This document shows, piece by piece, positions 23,740-34,231 of a DNA stretch of 64,000 bases. The notes beneath the pieces are model-generated. The model saw only the letters and a list, made by a program, of their open reading frames with translations, was not told where the DNA came from and searched no databases. This DNA is from Rutstroemia sp. NJR-2017a BVV2 (lineage: Eukaryota; Ascomycota; Leotiomycetes; Helotiales; Rutstroemiaceae), in NCBI GenBank assembly GCA_002946415.1, contig NJPS01000022.1, forward strand, positions 372,001-436,000. The letters run 5' to 3'. A program made the translations under genes and the position numbers. Position 1 is the stretch's first letter, and each line of letters begins with the position of its first letter.

Positions 23740-25090
23740 ATGGCCAGTTTCTTCGATCTCAAGGCCAGAAAGGCTGAAGCTGCTTCGAATGGTACAGCCA
23801 ATTCAAAAGATAAATCATCGAAGGAAAATACAAGACTTCAGCCATGGGTTGAAAAATAGTGAGTTCAATGTTATCCCAGCAGTTCTTAACTTCACTTTGT
23901 ACTGATCATTCGCAGTCGACCTAAAGGTCTAGGAGATGTAACAGCACAGGACCACACAATCACCGTTTTGCAAAGAACCCTCCAATCCTCCAATGTCAGT
24001 TCCCCGCATCCTCTCTGCCCTCCCAATCCTCACCAACTAACACCCCTCACCAGCTCCCACACATGCTCTTCTACGGCCCCCCCGGAACAGGTAAAACCTC
24101 GACCGTTCTCGCCCTAGCCAAAGAGCTCTATGGCCCCGAACTAATGAAATCCCGCGTCCTCGAACTCAACGCCTCCGACGAGCGCGGCATATCCATTGTC
24201 CGAGAAAAAGTCAAAGACTTCGCACGCATGCAGCTCTCCAACGCGCCCTCGGCCTCCTATCGCGAGCGCTACCCGTGTCCGCCGTACAAAATCATCATCC
24301 TGGACGAAGCGGACAGCATGACGCAAGATGCGCAGAGTGCGCTGCGCCGGACTATGGAGACATATAGTCGCATTACAAGATTCTGTTTGATTTGTAATTA
24401 TGTGACGAGGATTATCGATCCGCTGGCGAGTAGGTGTAGTAAGTTCCGGTTTAAGAGTCTGGATAAGGGGAATGCGGTTGTGAGGGTTAGGGAGATTGCG
24501 CAGAAGGAGGGGGTTGCGTTGGAGGAGGGCGCGGTGGAGGCGTTGATTAGGTGTAGCGAGGGGGATCTGAGGAAGGCGATTACTTTCTTGCAGAGTGCGG
24601 CAAGGTTGGTAGGGGCAGTTGGTGGAGTGGAAGAGGATGAAGATGGTGCGGATAAGATGGATGTGGATGATGGGAAGGAGAAGAAAATGGTTACTGTGAG
24701 GAGTGTAGAGGAGATCGCGGGTGTGATTCCAGATGATACGATTGAGCGATTGGTGAAAGCTCTGCAGCCAAAGTCAAAAGGTGCGGTATACAACGCCGTG
24801 TCAAAGGTCATTACGGATATGGTAGCGGATGGTTGGAGTGGAACACAAGTTGTATCACAGGTATGCATTCTTTTCGTTCCTCTTGTTCCCCATGATGCAA
24901 TCACATCACTAAGACATAACAGCTCTACCAAGAAATCATCAACTCCGAAATCATCGCCGACGCACACAAGAACAAAATCGTGGCTCTCTTTTCTGAAGCG
25001 GATAAACGTCTGGTGGATGGTGCGGATGAACATCTAACAATTCTTGATTTGTCTTTACGGATATCGAATATCCTCTCTGGCTCGGGATGA
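23740..25090 (+). CDS. RFC2: Replication factor C small subunit (yeast Rfc2 / human RFC4 type)
   Basis: AAA+ subunit of the clamp loader that places PCNA on DNA. Exons 23740-23858, 23916-23994, 24054-24860 and 24923-25090 join to 390 residues. The N-terminus [11 protein letters not shown] leads to the RFC box QPWVEKYRPK. Walker A is [10 protein letters not shown], Walker B is IILDEADSM, sensor-1 region is [10 protein letters not shown] and the SRC arginine-finger motif is ASRCSKFRF. The sequence between RFC boxes ([20 protein letters not shown], and [16 protein letters not shown]) matches Rfc2 rather than Rfc3 to Rfc5. An acidic insert ([16 protein letters not shown]) sits in the lid region, a common fungal variation. 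Confidence 0.95.
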
Positions 25091-26084
25091 GATCGTAATT
25101 AGAACTGGAAGAAAAGAAACGAAGAACAAGAATAGGGGAAGCAAATAAAAATATATGACGAACTCAAGTGGAAGACGAGTCCCGGACATGAAAAATAGAA
25201 ATGCAAATTTGCATGCATACATAGCAAGCAAGGTCATGAGGTATTTTGGAGAGGGACTGAAATCTGAGCTCGGCCGGTACGAATGGATGGAGGCATGAAT
25301 GAATGAATAGCTATTTGTGATAGTATAGTAGCAAGCAGCAACTGTCCCTTACCTCGAGGTAAGGGCATACCATATTATGACACAAGCCAAATGCTCCCAC
25401 TGTGCATGTTAGAAGCTAGAAACCTGTAATGCTCTGGTACACAGAATCTTATCATGTCTACCACCTACATCAAGCCTAAGCCTATCTCGCTCTTCGCACA
25501 ACACTCCTGATGGTCACCATACCTAATCCTCCTAGGATTTGCCCTCTGCCTAACATACCTTTGGCAGATAGATATCGGAGTAATATAAGCCATAGCTTAC
25601 CCGCTTCGACTTTTCTGCTGAGTTCATTTACGTCCAGTCAGCCGGCCGGTTTCGCCTCTGTATGATCCTTCTATGTTTAGGCTACTCTTACTTTCTGCCC
25701 TACAGCTAGGGGTGTTCTGTAAAATGATTGAAGAAAATTACATCACTATCAAGGTGAACAAACGAACAGACGACTGAGTATGATGAAAACATATCCGTAC
25801 CGCAAATGCATTCAATTCATCAACATGACGTGAACGGGCCAAATGTGCAAATGCGATTTTTCAATATTATAGACATATAATGTCCAGATTAGCCATATAA
25901 ATTCCATGCCATGCATCTTTTCTTTCTCCAAACCAAAGCTCCGCGTGAAACAAGGGTATATCTTCAATACCTTCAATAGTTTTGTCTCCCCATGACTTCA
26001 TTGTATCATGTCATGCCGCCATAATCAAAAAAAGTATCGTGCTTCTGCGTCGACATAACACCATGTAATGCAATTATATTAAGA
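25091..26084. other. Convergent 3' intergenic region with a 20-bp perfect palindrome
   Basis: About 1 kb between the convergent RFC2 and GPI-protein genes. It is AT-rich and shows no credible gene. It contains an exact 20-bp palindrome at 25346-25365 listed separately. Confidence 0.5.
25346..25365. repeat. Perfect 20-bp palindrome CCCTTACCTCGAGGTAAGGG
   Basis: The sequence reads identically on both strands over 20 bases, with CTCGAG at its centre. It lies in the convergent gap downstream of RFC2. It could be a transcript-end hairpin, a protein-binding site or chance. Confidence 0.85.
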
Positions 26085-26801
26085 TTACAAAGCCATAACC
26101 AAACCAACCACACCCATCGCCAACCCCGCACCAACCATAACACCGTTTCCACCAGCCGCCGCAGCATTAGCAGAGGCCTGCGCAGCAGCACTTCCCGTCG
26201 CGCTAGCCGACGCACTAGCAGATTTGCTGGCGGTTCCGCTAGCAGCAGTCGCGGAACCCGAACCAGAGGCCGAACCCGTAGCCGCAGCCGTAGTTCCGGT
26301 CACGGTGGCAGCGCCCGAACCAGAAGCGCTGGCACCGGCGGAAGCGGCCACGATTTGCGAGGCGAAGCCGTCTTTGGAGAGGATGCTCATTTCCGCCTGA
26401 TAGATGCTGCTGTAGAAAGAGGGGAGCGGAGAAGGAAGAGCAGTGAAGGCGGCGGGGTCGGGGGTCACGCCGTTCATGATGTCGGATTGGAGGGACTTTT
26501 GGAAGGCCTCGAGGGTGCTGAGGGCGGCGGGGTCGGTGGCTAGGGAGGAGGCCAGGGCAAGGACGGCGGGTTGGGTGGCGAGGGCTTGCATGTAGGATTG
26601 GATGTCCTCAATGACTTTGCTGCTTTGACTATATGAAGACAATGGGTTAACTTATGTTGCGCTTGGCTTGGGGGGACTGGACCTTGGAGAAGGAAAATGC
26701 TGAGTACGGGTGACTTACGCTTCGCTTTGGGGTTCAGCGACAGGTGATGCTGCAGCAAAGGCAACGAGGCCTGCGAAAACGAGAGAGCGCGAGAAATGCA
26801 T
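26085..26801 (-). CDS. Secreted GPI-anchored-type Ala/Ser-rich protein
   Basis: Exons on the minus strand are 26801-26719 and 26628-26085 (intron 90 nt, with CCATTGTCTTCATATAG acceptor), giving 208 residues. The N-terminus MHFSRSLVFAGLVAFAAA is a clear signal peptide with likely cleavage after AAASP. A helical domain of about 95 residues (IEDIQSYMQALATQP ... MSILSKDGFASQIV) follows. Next is a low-complexity Ala/Ser/Gly/Thr stretch typical of O-glycosylated stalks. The end is hydrophobic (VMVGAGLAMGVVGLVMAL) after small residues (AAAAGGNG), which fits a GPI-attachment signal. The family resembles widespread fungal small cell-wall proteins of unknown function. Confidence 0.85.
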
Positions 26802-27600
26802 TTTATCGACTGAAGTGACTGAATTGACTGAATCGAATTGAATTAAACGAATGCGATATGTCGTCTGGTGTTGGCCGTCTAATGCTCTTTCTCTAAAAGT
26901 ACACTTCGAAAAGAACGAATGCAATTGACTTGAGATATGATATCAGAGCGAAAAGAACGGAAAGATCAATCTACCAACAGGCATAAAAAGAAACCCAGCA
27001 AAGGATTCTTATAGTAAGGACGACGATGGTAACACAAAAACAGTAAGACACCGCTGCCTAGCAGCCACATGATCAACTTACAACTTTTATTGCCAGGGTG
27101 AGGAATATTGCGCGAAAGGGGTCTTCCTCTTAGGCCACAGCTGCAATTGCACTATCGCAAATTAAGAAAGCGACTATTGATTGGTGCCCCGATTCACTCA
27201 GGGGTCATGAGGCTCTTGGCCTAACCGTATTCTTATTTTGATGGGTTTATTTGGCCCATGGCAGACCGGAAGCATAGCGCTATCAGATCTTGACCGGTCG
27301 TAAAGCGTCGCTTGAAACCAACGAACCAACCGCGAAGATAAATGACATGAGGCCATTGAAAAATCTCCGCGCTTGTGTTGAAAAACGCTCATCCGCAATT
27401 TTATTGTTGCCTGCCGTTCCTAGAATCCTTGCCGATCTCATCCACTTATCACCTCTAATGGGATTCTGGCTGGCCCGTGTTCAGACAAGTGTCCAATCTT
27501 CTGGGGCCCCATTTTTGAAATTTCCACGATCATTCATCTCGGCTTGGTATCTTGTCTTGGCTTACAGTGCGAAATTATCAGTCGAGGAATTGAGCCGATT
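26802..27600. other. Intergenic: GPI-protein promoter and PPE1 3' region
   Basis: About 800 nt. The CAAT/GAATTGAATT-rich leader next to 26801-26850 (GACTGAATTGACTGAATCGAATTGAATT on the plus strand) is the 5' region of the GPI-type gene. A plus-strand open frame near 27290-27679 is antisense to the PPE1 end and is not convincing. Confidence 0.4.
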
Positions 27601-28915
27601 TCAGACTCTTTTCCCAGCCTTAAGCAAATCCGACACTTTTGGCGGTAACACCAAAGCACTCCTATCGTTCCGTCGGTAGAAGTCAACAAGAACCATGGCT
27701 GTTTTCTCTGGAAGGTCTTCATGAATAAAATGCCCAGCCTCAGGGAATACCTGAAGTGCATACTTTCCTGCATGTCATCATCAGCCTAAACGTCTAAAAC
27801 ACGTGTGGAAATTCGCATATTACCTTGCATTTGTCCAATTGTCAGCTCCTTATCGAGTCTGTCCGTCCCCGCGAGCAACAATAACTTTCCCCCTCTTGCC
27901 TCCAAAAATTTCTTACTTAAGCCAACGAACCAGCCCTCCCAGAAGGGCTGAGTCGCCCCCAGATTTGTACGCCATACCCAAGGTCGCGAACCGCCTTCCT
28001 CGTTGTGAATCAGTAATGCAGGTACACTTGTACGTGCTGACAAGGAGTTTCGTATCGTTCTTGATCTGATATGCCATTCTATACCTGACTGTAGAGACGG
28101 AAATCCTAACGGTCGTGTCGATAAATAGGTCTGCATGCTCTGCAAGGCGTCCATGGCAGATCCTTCGACCACGTCAAGAACTGCATAACCAAGGACCGAA
28201 TTACCCAGCTTTCCGCTTTTAGCAACATCTGTAACAACAGCTCCTCCAAGAGAATGGCCAACAAGAATGAGGGGAGGTAGGCTCTCCCAACCCATATGAA
28301 CCTTGGTGGCTTCGATCACATTCAACAAATCCAAGCTCAGTGTTTCAAGACTCAGATCGAGCGTATCCGGTGAAGGGCTGATAGTCGTCGAACCGTGGCC
28401 TCGAGCATCTACTGAAAGTATCCCTGAGTTAGGGGACTTTCTCCGTATTTCCTCCGTTAGCACAGCGAAAGAGAGTCCGGAAGATCCTGCACCATGGTGC
28501 ATAACAAATAATGGAGCGGAGACACCAGCTGGGGATGTAAGGTACGCGTGGTATGTAATAGTATTTGAATCGGTCTCATGGTCTAAAAACAATTCGCGCT
28601 CGAAGTACGTCGTCCAAGGTATCTGGTCCATCCCTCGTTTGTTTGAGACCCTGAGCAAGCTTGTTAGCATCAGGCCATTGCCCAATTACAAAAAATGACC
28701 AACCCTTGTGGACGAGCAAACAGCTTCTGATTTGACGAGGGGATTACTGTGCCGGTTGAAGAGGCAGAAGAAGCAGATGAGGAATCGTCATCTAGCGGAA
28801 TATCTGGTAGTTCTGGTGCGGCGTCTGTCCCTTCCTCCTCGTCTGCTTCATTGAAATCTGATGGAGGAAAACTGGGGAGCCTAGGTTTGATGAAAGCGCG
28901 CTGAAGATCGCTCAT
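27601..28915 (-). CDS. PPE1: Protein phosphatase methylesterase 1
   Basis: Alpha/beta-hydrolase that removes the C-terminal methyl ester from the PP2A catalytic subunit. Exons on the minus strand are 28915-28704, 28650-27824 and 27767-27601, giving 401 residues. A Ser/Glu/Asp-rich N-terminus starts MSDLQRAFIKPRLPS. The hydrolase core shows the oxyanion stretch FVMHHGAGSSGLSF, the nucleophile elbow LVGHSLGGAVV (Ser) and the catalytic His region FPEAGHFIHED. The blocks SGIEWHIRSRTIRNS and TQPFWEGWFVGLS are characteristic of fungal PPME1. The C-terminus ends VSDLLKAGKRV. The upstream start is divergent from the DUF2417 gene. Confidence 0.94.
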
Positions 28916-29747
28916 CTTGGGGATATTTCAAGACTTTAATTAGTTCTCCTAGGTCTGTAGTAGAACTTGCACGGCTTTCTGGAGAGTCGAGATTCGAGAA
29001 GAGATCGCTGGAGGGGTAGAGTAAGAGGAGACTACTTCATCAGCCTCGCATCATCAGCCACGGTCGGATAAGGTTCGATAAGATAAGCGCCTATGTTATG
29101 GACATTTTTAACCTTAACCAACATTTATTGGAACCATCATCGCATCACCACTTGATACTTAACTCTGCCACGAACAACAGCCAAAGTCCTGTATTTGCGC
29201 GTCCAAGATTTTGCCTCGCGCTGCAACAGGAATGATGTCTTCTCAATCTGAAACATTTCCTTCGCTACAGTAGCATACTTGTACAAGTAGCACGGTACGC
29301 GTATGTTACTTCGGACATTTCTTTAAATCGGGTGTTTCCAAACGGATGACGTCGACATCGAGAACAGTCTTTTAGTGCAGAATACCAAGCCACTAATGGC
29401 CAATCCGATGAACACTCAGCTCAATCAAGCCCAAATCAACGCAAAGAACTTGCTTCCGAGCTGGAGATTTAGTCTTTGTGGTCTAGAGCTTCTCCATCCC
29501 TCAATACTATTGGCGCCCAGCTACGTGGTCCATGAGTCTCTAGGGTGACTCGGTGGCTCTTTCTTGTATGCTGGTGACGATCTTCTCCAAGCTTTCAAGT
29601 TTTTGTCAATTATATCGCTATCACCTTGGGGTTTCCGTTGTCTCGCCCGTTCTTTTAATCATCTCATCTCACCTCTCTAATATATCCATTGATACTGTCG
29701 CGAGAAAGTCTCTCTGCAATTGAAAGAACTTCCTCCGGTCAGTTAAC
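28916..29747. promoter_or_regulatory. Divergent intergenic region, PPE1 / DUF2417 gene
   Basis: About 830 nt carrying both promoters. A pyrimidine-rich leader (29640-29690) precedes the DUF2417 start. No other gene-like frame is visible. Confidence 0.4.
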
Positions 29748-31487
29748 ATGGTTTCCTTATGGGGTACCAAGAAAGGCGACGAGGAAGATCACGGTCCTAG
29801 AAGCATTCATTCCCAGAATGGAGAGTCGACCGAACATGGCTCTGCCCACAATACACCGCGTTATTCCCAGGAAGCCGATGAACGAACCCAATTGCTTCCA
29901 CCACCCAGTCGTGAGGGCTACCTGAGTCCTGATGATCCTGCTGTAAGCTCTTCTTGCTCGCTCTATTGTTCCTTTGTTGAGATGACGAATCCTTTCCAAC
30001 TCGATCGCTATAAACTTTCTGCAAGTGTTAATAATACCTCATAGGTCTCTCCATACAATCTATGGAGCGTACGGTTCCTGCGATACTTCACAGTCCTCTT
30101 CACAATTATCACCTTCTTATGGTGGGTACTATTATTGGTGTCGATCTTCGTTTCTCCACCAGGAATGCACTCAAGAGGTTCTGGCTTCTTCGATTTCTCA
30201 TATACGACTCTAACTACTGGTCTCCTACTTGTCATCCTCTTATTCTTCTCAACACCATCGAAAGCAGCGCAAGTGACATGTCTCGTCATTGCTGTTATAC
30301 TCATGGTCAACATGATTATGATTGTCGCAGTCCCACGCCTACGAGTTGAAGAGGGATGGGTTGGCATTGCTAGTGTCGTCTGGGCTACCCTCATGGCTAT
30401 CTGGACAGTTGTGACAGATAGAGTCGTTGCAGCTGGAAAGGTTGAAGAAGAGGAACGCCTGACTGGTCGCGCCGAATCTCGCCGCACTCTGAAGGAATGG
30501 GTGGCTGTCCTCATTTCAACCATTGTCTTGGTAATTTTGGCGATCATCACAGTCCTCCTATCAGCAACATTGATCTTAAGAGCTCGTGATGCATCTCTAG
30601 CACCACCCGGAGAGAGATACTATGTTGACGGTGATAAATATCAAATCCACGTCTATTGCGAGGGCAGTCTTACAGATGGAAAGGGTAAAAAGAACCCAAC
30701 TGTGCTTTTCGAAGCTGGCGCTGGGCCATTCGAGGATGGCATGTTGCAGTTTGCCACAAGCGCTCTCGCAAATGGAAGTATCAGCCGCTACTGCTATTCT
30801 GACCGCCCCGGTATCGCCTGGTCCGACAATGCGCCATCCCCATTCTCCGCCGGAATGGCCGCAGATGTCTTATCCGAAGCCCTAGCTCGTGCCGGAGAAG
30901 AAGGACCTTGGATCCTCGCCAGCGCCGGTGTCGGCAGCATCTACAGCCGCATATTCTCCTCTCGCCACGGCCGCGAAGTCGAAGGACTCCTTCTCATCGA
31001 TCCCCTCCACGAAGATCTCCTCCACCGCATCGGCAGTCCCGCACGCGGTTTGATTCTCTGGGGCTGGGGTGTTCTCTCCCCACTTGGTTTAGATCGCACC
31101 TTTGGCGCCCTCTTCAAAGGCCGCACACGCGAAGACCGCGTCTTTGGGCGCTCGGCCTTCCAGGGCGGGAAATTCATCAAAGCGCAGTTGCAGGAAGCTC
31201 TTGTTGCGGATTCGTTGACTAAGAATGAGGTTAGTAGCGCGAGGAATATCCAGTATGAGGACACGCCTTTGGTGGTCATCAGCTCGGGGATCGAAGTCAA
31301 GAGAGATAGTGAGTGGGCGAGGAAACAGGAGGATTTGAGCCATTTGACGAAGAACCTTAAGAGTTGGGATATTGTTAATAAGGCGCCTGGGGAGGTGTGG
31401 AAGACGTATGAGGGGAGGGAGATGATTGAGAAGAGGTTGATGCAGTTGGTTAAGGGGGCGGGGAAGTCCAAGGGGAAGGAGTTGTAA
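29748..31487 (+). CDS. DUF2417 membrane protein with alpha/beta-hydrolase-like domain
   Basis: Exons 29748-29942 and 30045-31487 join to 545 residues. After a polar N-terminus (ERTQLLPPPSREGY) come about six hydrophobic segments between residues 75 and 255, for example FLWWVLLLVSIFV, LTTGLLLVILLFF, VTCLVIAVILMVNMIMIV and AVLISTIVLVILAIITVLL. An alpha/beta-hydrolase-like C-terminal half starts near ERYYVDGDKYQIHVYCEG. This is the fungal DUF2417 layout. The nucleophile-elbow position reads ILASAGVGSIYS (about 356-365), where the usual GHSLGG Ser appears replaced by Gly, so the domain may be catalytically dead. The family is sometimes labelled a mitochondrial integral membrane protein; location here is not shown. 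Confidence 0.85.
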
Positions 31488-31841
31488 GGGCTTGCTGAGT
31501 GAGGCAGCGTGTGGGAAAAGGTACATATAGGACTATTGCGGGAGGTCTTGCTTTAATGTGTTTGATGATCATTTTCTAACTTGGCTATGGTAATAAATCG
31601 CATGGATCTCGGTGCTGGTGGATTGGATCAATCATTGGGGAATATTTATGCTATGATGCGATGAACTCATTATGTAACATGAAATAGTAATATGTATACA
31701 AATTTCCAACTCATTCTGTCTGCTGATAGAGTGCTTCGTTCAAAGCTCTAAAATATTCCATGTAAATGCTACATCCATGCAAACGCCATACCATGCCGAC
31801 TGCGATACATATCCCCTATATACCATATTCATACCCACCCC
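31488..31841. other. Convergent 3' intergenic region, DUF2417 gene / DUS2
   Basis: 354 nt of AT-rich 3' flanking sequence between stop codons of convergent genes. I see nothing else in it. Confidence 0.4.
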
Positions 31842-33197
31842 CTAAGCAGTGACAGCCATCGCCGCCTTCGGTTCCCCTACTACAGCACTCTGCTCTACAT
31901 CCTCCATAGGCCGACTCTTTTTCTGATTCTGGTTCTGACTCTGCTGATCACCACCCTTCCTCTTCTTCCCTTGCCCCTGTTTCTGCATCTGTTTCGCCAG
32001 CTTCACTTTTTCCATCTGCTCCAGGGAGACCCCCAACGTCTCGTCCACCTCGATTGACCGCGCGCGTAGATCGTCATACCCCAGTATCTGACACACCTGT
32101 AGGTAGTTCTTCGCGGCTTGAATCTCCCTGTATGCAGGATTCTTCCCGGGTATGAGGCGACCGAGAAGATACTTTGTATTTCCCCACCGGTTCTCGGTCA
32201 GGAGACAGAACTCCATGTATTGGTGAACGACCTCTTTCCAAGGTACGAGACCGCCGTCGGCGCCACTGCGGAAACAGCTGGAGTTGGCTTCCGCGGCAGT
32301 AGCGATCATGGCGCCATCGGTCCCAAATTCAGATGCTAATTGCAGTGCTTGATCCCGGTTTTCGACGTCCCCGTTCATGAGACATGCGACGCCGTTCTCG
32401 CGGCATATGTCGGCTATCATGCGGAGTTGTTCTCGGATGGCGCGTTCACGAGGTCGCATGGGTGTTGTGCGGCAGTGAACTGTAAGACCGGTGATGCCTG
32501 TTGCTACGAGTTTGCGGACGAGGGCTTCGGTCTTCTCGGGTGTTTCTAGTAATCGGATCTTGACGCTTATGCCAATTTCGAACTCGGGTACGATTTCTTT
32601 AACAAGTGCGGAGAGGATCGCGCATAGTTTGTCAGGCGTTTGGAGGAGTGCGGCACCCATGCCTCCGTGCGTGCTAAAGGGTTTGGGACAGCCTGCGTTG
32701 ACGTCGATTCCAGCTACGTCGGCGGCGACTATTCGTGCACATTGGACTGCTCGTTCGGGATCAGCTGTGCCCACTTGGAAAATCAATTGTTTGCCTTCGA
32801 GGGAGGGGTGAAGGCGGAATATCAGGCTTTCTTTTTCCTCCTCCGTAGCATCCTTGGGGGCATTCGAGGAGGGACGTGTGAAATCGATTGTGTTAAGGGC
32901 GCTATTCACTTTGCGCGTCGTTCCTATCATGGAGCGGTCGACGGTTTCGGGACCTGGAATGCGATTAGTTGTTGTTTGGGAAGAAGACGGAAGAGAGACA
33001 TACCCCATACGAGATCCGCGCCATAGTGAAGAGCGAGAAGACGAGAAGGTAATTCGCCTGATCTTACCATAGGAGCACTATTTCCAATATTAGTTTGACT
33101 CAGAGTGTGGCTGTTGACCAGAAACTTACAGCACAACCTTGCCTCTATAGTCAACCCCTCTCCGGGGAATAGGAACTCTTTTAGTGACGGATGTCAT
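31842..33197 (-). CDS. DUS2: tRNA dihydrouridine synthase 2 (Dus2/Smm1)
   Basis: FMN/NADPH enzyme that reduces U20 in cytoplasmic tRNAs. Exons on the minus strand are 33197-33130, 33077-33004 and 32953-31842, giving 417 residues. The barrel shows APMVRSGELPSRLLAL at the N-terminus, LIFQVGTADPERAV, the catalytic Cys block NAGCPKPFSTHGGMGAALL, ISVKIRLLE, GLTVHCRTTPMRPRE, CLMNGDV and DGAMIATAAEAN. The C-terminus is a Lys/Gln-rich tail (GQGKKRKGGDQQ) without the double-stranded-RNA domain of animal DUS2. A second in-frame ATG at 33221 would add eight residues (MQRIASAI); I use 33197 but cannot exclude 33221. It shares its upstream region with IPP1. Confidence 0.92.
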
Positions 33198-34231
33198 AAT
33201 GGCAGATGCGATACGTTGCATGACATCGCATGTGAAAGCCAGAGTTCGCAAGCGGTGGGAGTGGTGTCTGATCTTGAAAAATCCTTTATCGCAGTGCAGC
33301 GTAAGGTTACGATAAGGGCGGCATCGGCATCCCACCATCGGCCTCGCTTCCCCACTAACCTCATAGGGACAGTTCACAGTTGACACGGTCCAGAGTAACT
33401 ATTGGTAGAGCTTGATATCAGGATCCTCATCTTTCAATTGGAATTTAGAATTGGGAAGAGATGAACGTGAATTGCTGGGCACGGGCGAATGCACATTGAT
33501 TGGACATTCGGGGACTCTTTGGACTCTTTGGACTCTTGGTCAATCCCACCGGGCATGCCCTCTGAATCCACCTGGAACTTTGGGACTTTCTACGACTAAA
33601 CTATCTCGTTTTGCAGCACTTGGAGTGCTTCTTTGCAGGCGGCTTTGAGAGCACCGTTAAAAGGATGACATCCGTGGCTATCATATCACGCAATAGCGGT
33701 GTAGTAGCTGCATCGACAGCTGTTTCGTCAAGGAGGGGTAACGAAAAAGAGTACCCTCAGGTACCTACTAGATAGACGATAGGCACGCGGCGAGAAGCAA
33801 GAAGCCGAGGAAAATGTGTGCTCCCACGGCTCCGTAACTTAGTAAATTAGAGCTGCTTAGAGATTCCCGCACGCCACGCCTGTCTATCATTCAATTACCT
33901 AGGTAAAAGGAGACGGTGTAGTGGAACCTGATCCAAAGGCGCCAGTAATATGGAAATACGAAGCTCAATTATTCGTGGCGTATCAAGAAGTACAAGTACA
34001 AGCACCCTTTCAGGAGTTCAAATACAGTCCAAAAGCAAAACTTTTCACCTCCTGCACACGCACGCCTGTACCCGTCAGTTCACTCAGCTCCGTTCTCCCT
34101 ACCAATTATTGAAGCAACACAATCTGGCTACCCCACCAAATAAAATAGCCTCTGGCCGACTGGGCCAAGTCTCCAAACACTTCTCAACGACTTCTTCACA
34201 ACACAACAAAAGTCCAGAATCAAATACAAAC
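33198..34231. promoter_or_regulatory. Divergent promoter region, DUS2 / IPP1, with tandem repeat and leader frame
   Basis: About 1 kb between opposite starts. It holds three copies of a 9-mer (GGACTCTTT, last copy ending G) at 33512-33538. CCTAGGTA/GGTACC-like short palindromes occur near 33760-33771 and 33896-33904. A frame that is open into IPP1 starts at ATG 33950 (see the findings). It should contain the promoters and leaders of both genes. Confidence 0.5.
33512..33538. repeat. Three-copy 9-bp tandem repeat (GGACTCTTT)
   Basis: Consecutive copies GGACTCTTT, GGACTCTTT and GGACTCTTG. It sits in the divergent DUS2/IPP1 promoter region. Function unknown. Confidence 0.8.

Noticed and set aside
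24398..25033. 211-codon minus-strand frame
   Set aside because: It is antisense to RFC2 exon 3, which carries the clamp-loader motifs.
30008..30550. 180-codon minus-strand frame
   Set aside because: It is antisense to the DUF2417 gene, whose protein is clearly conserved.
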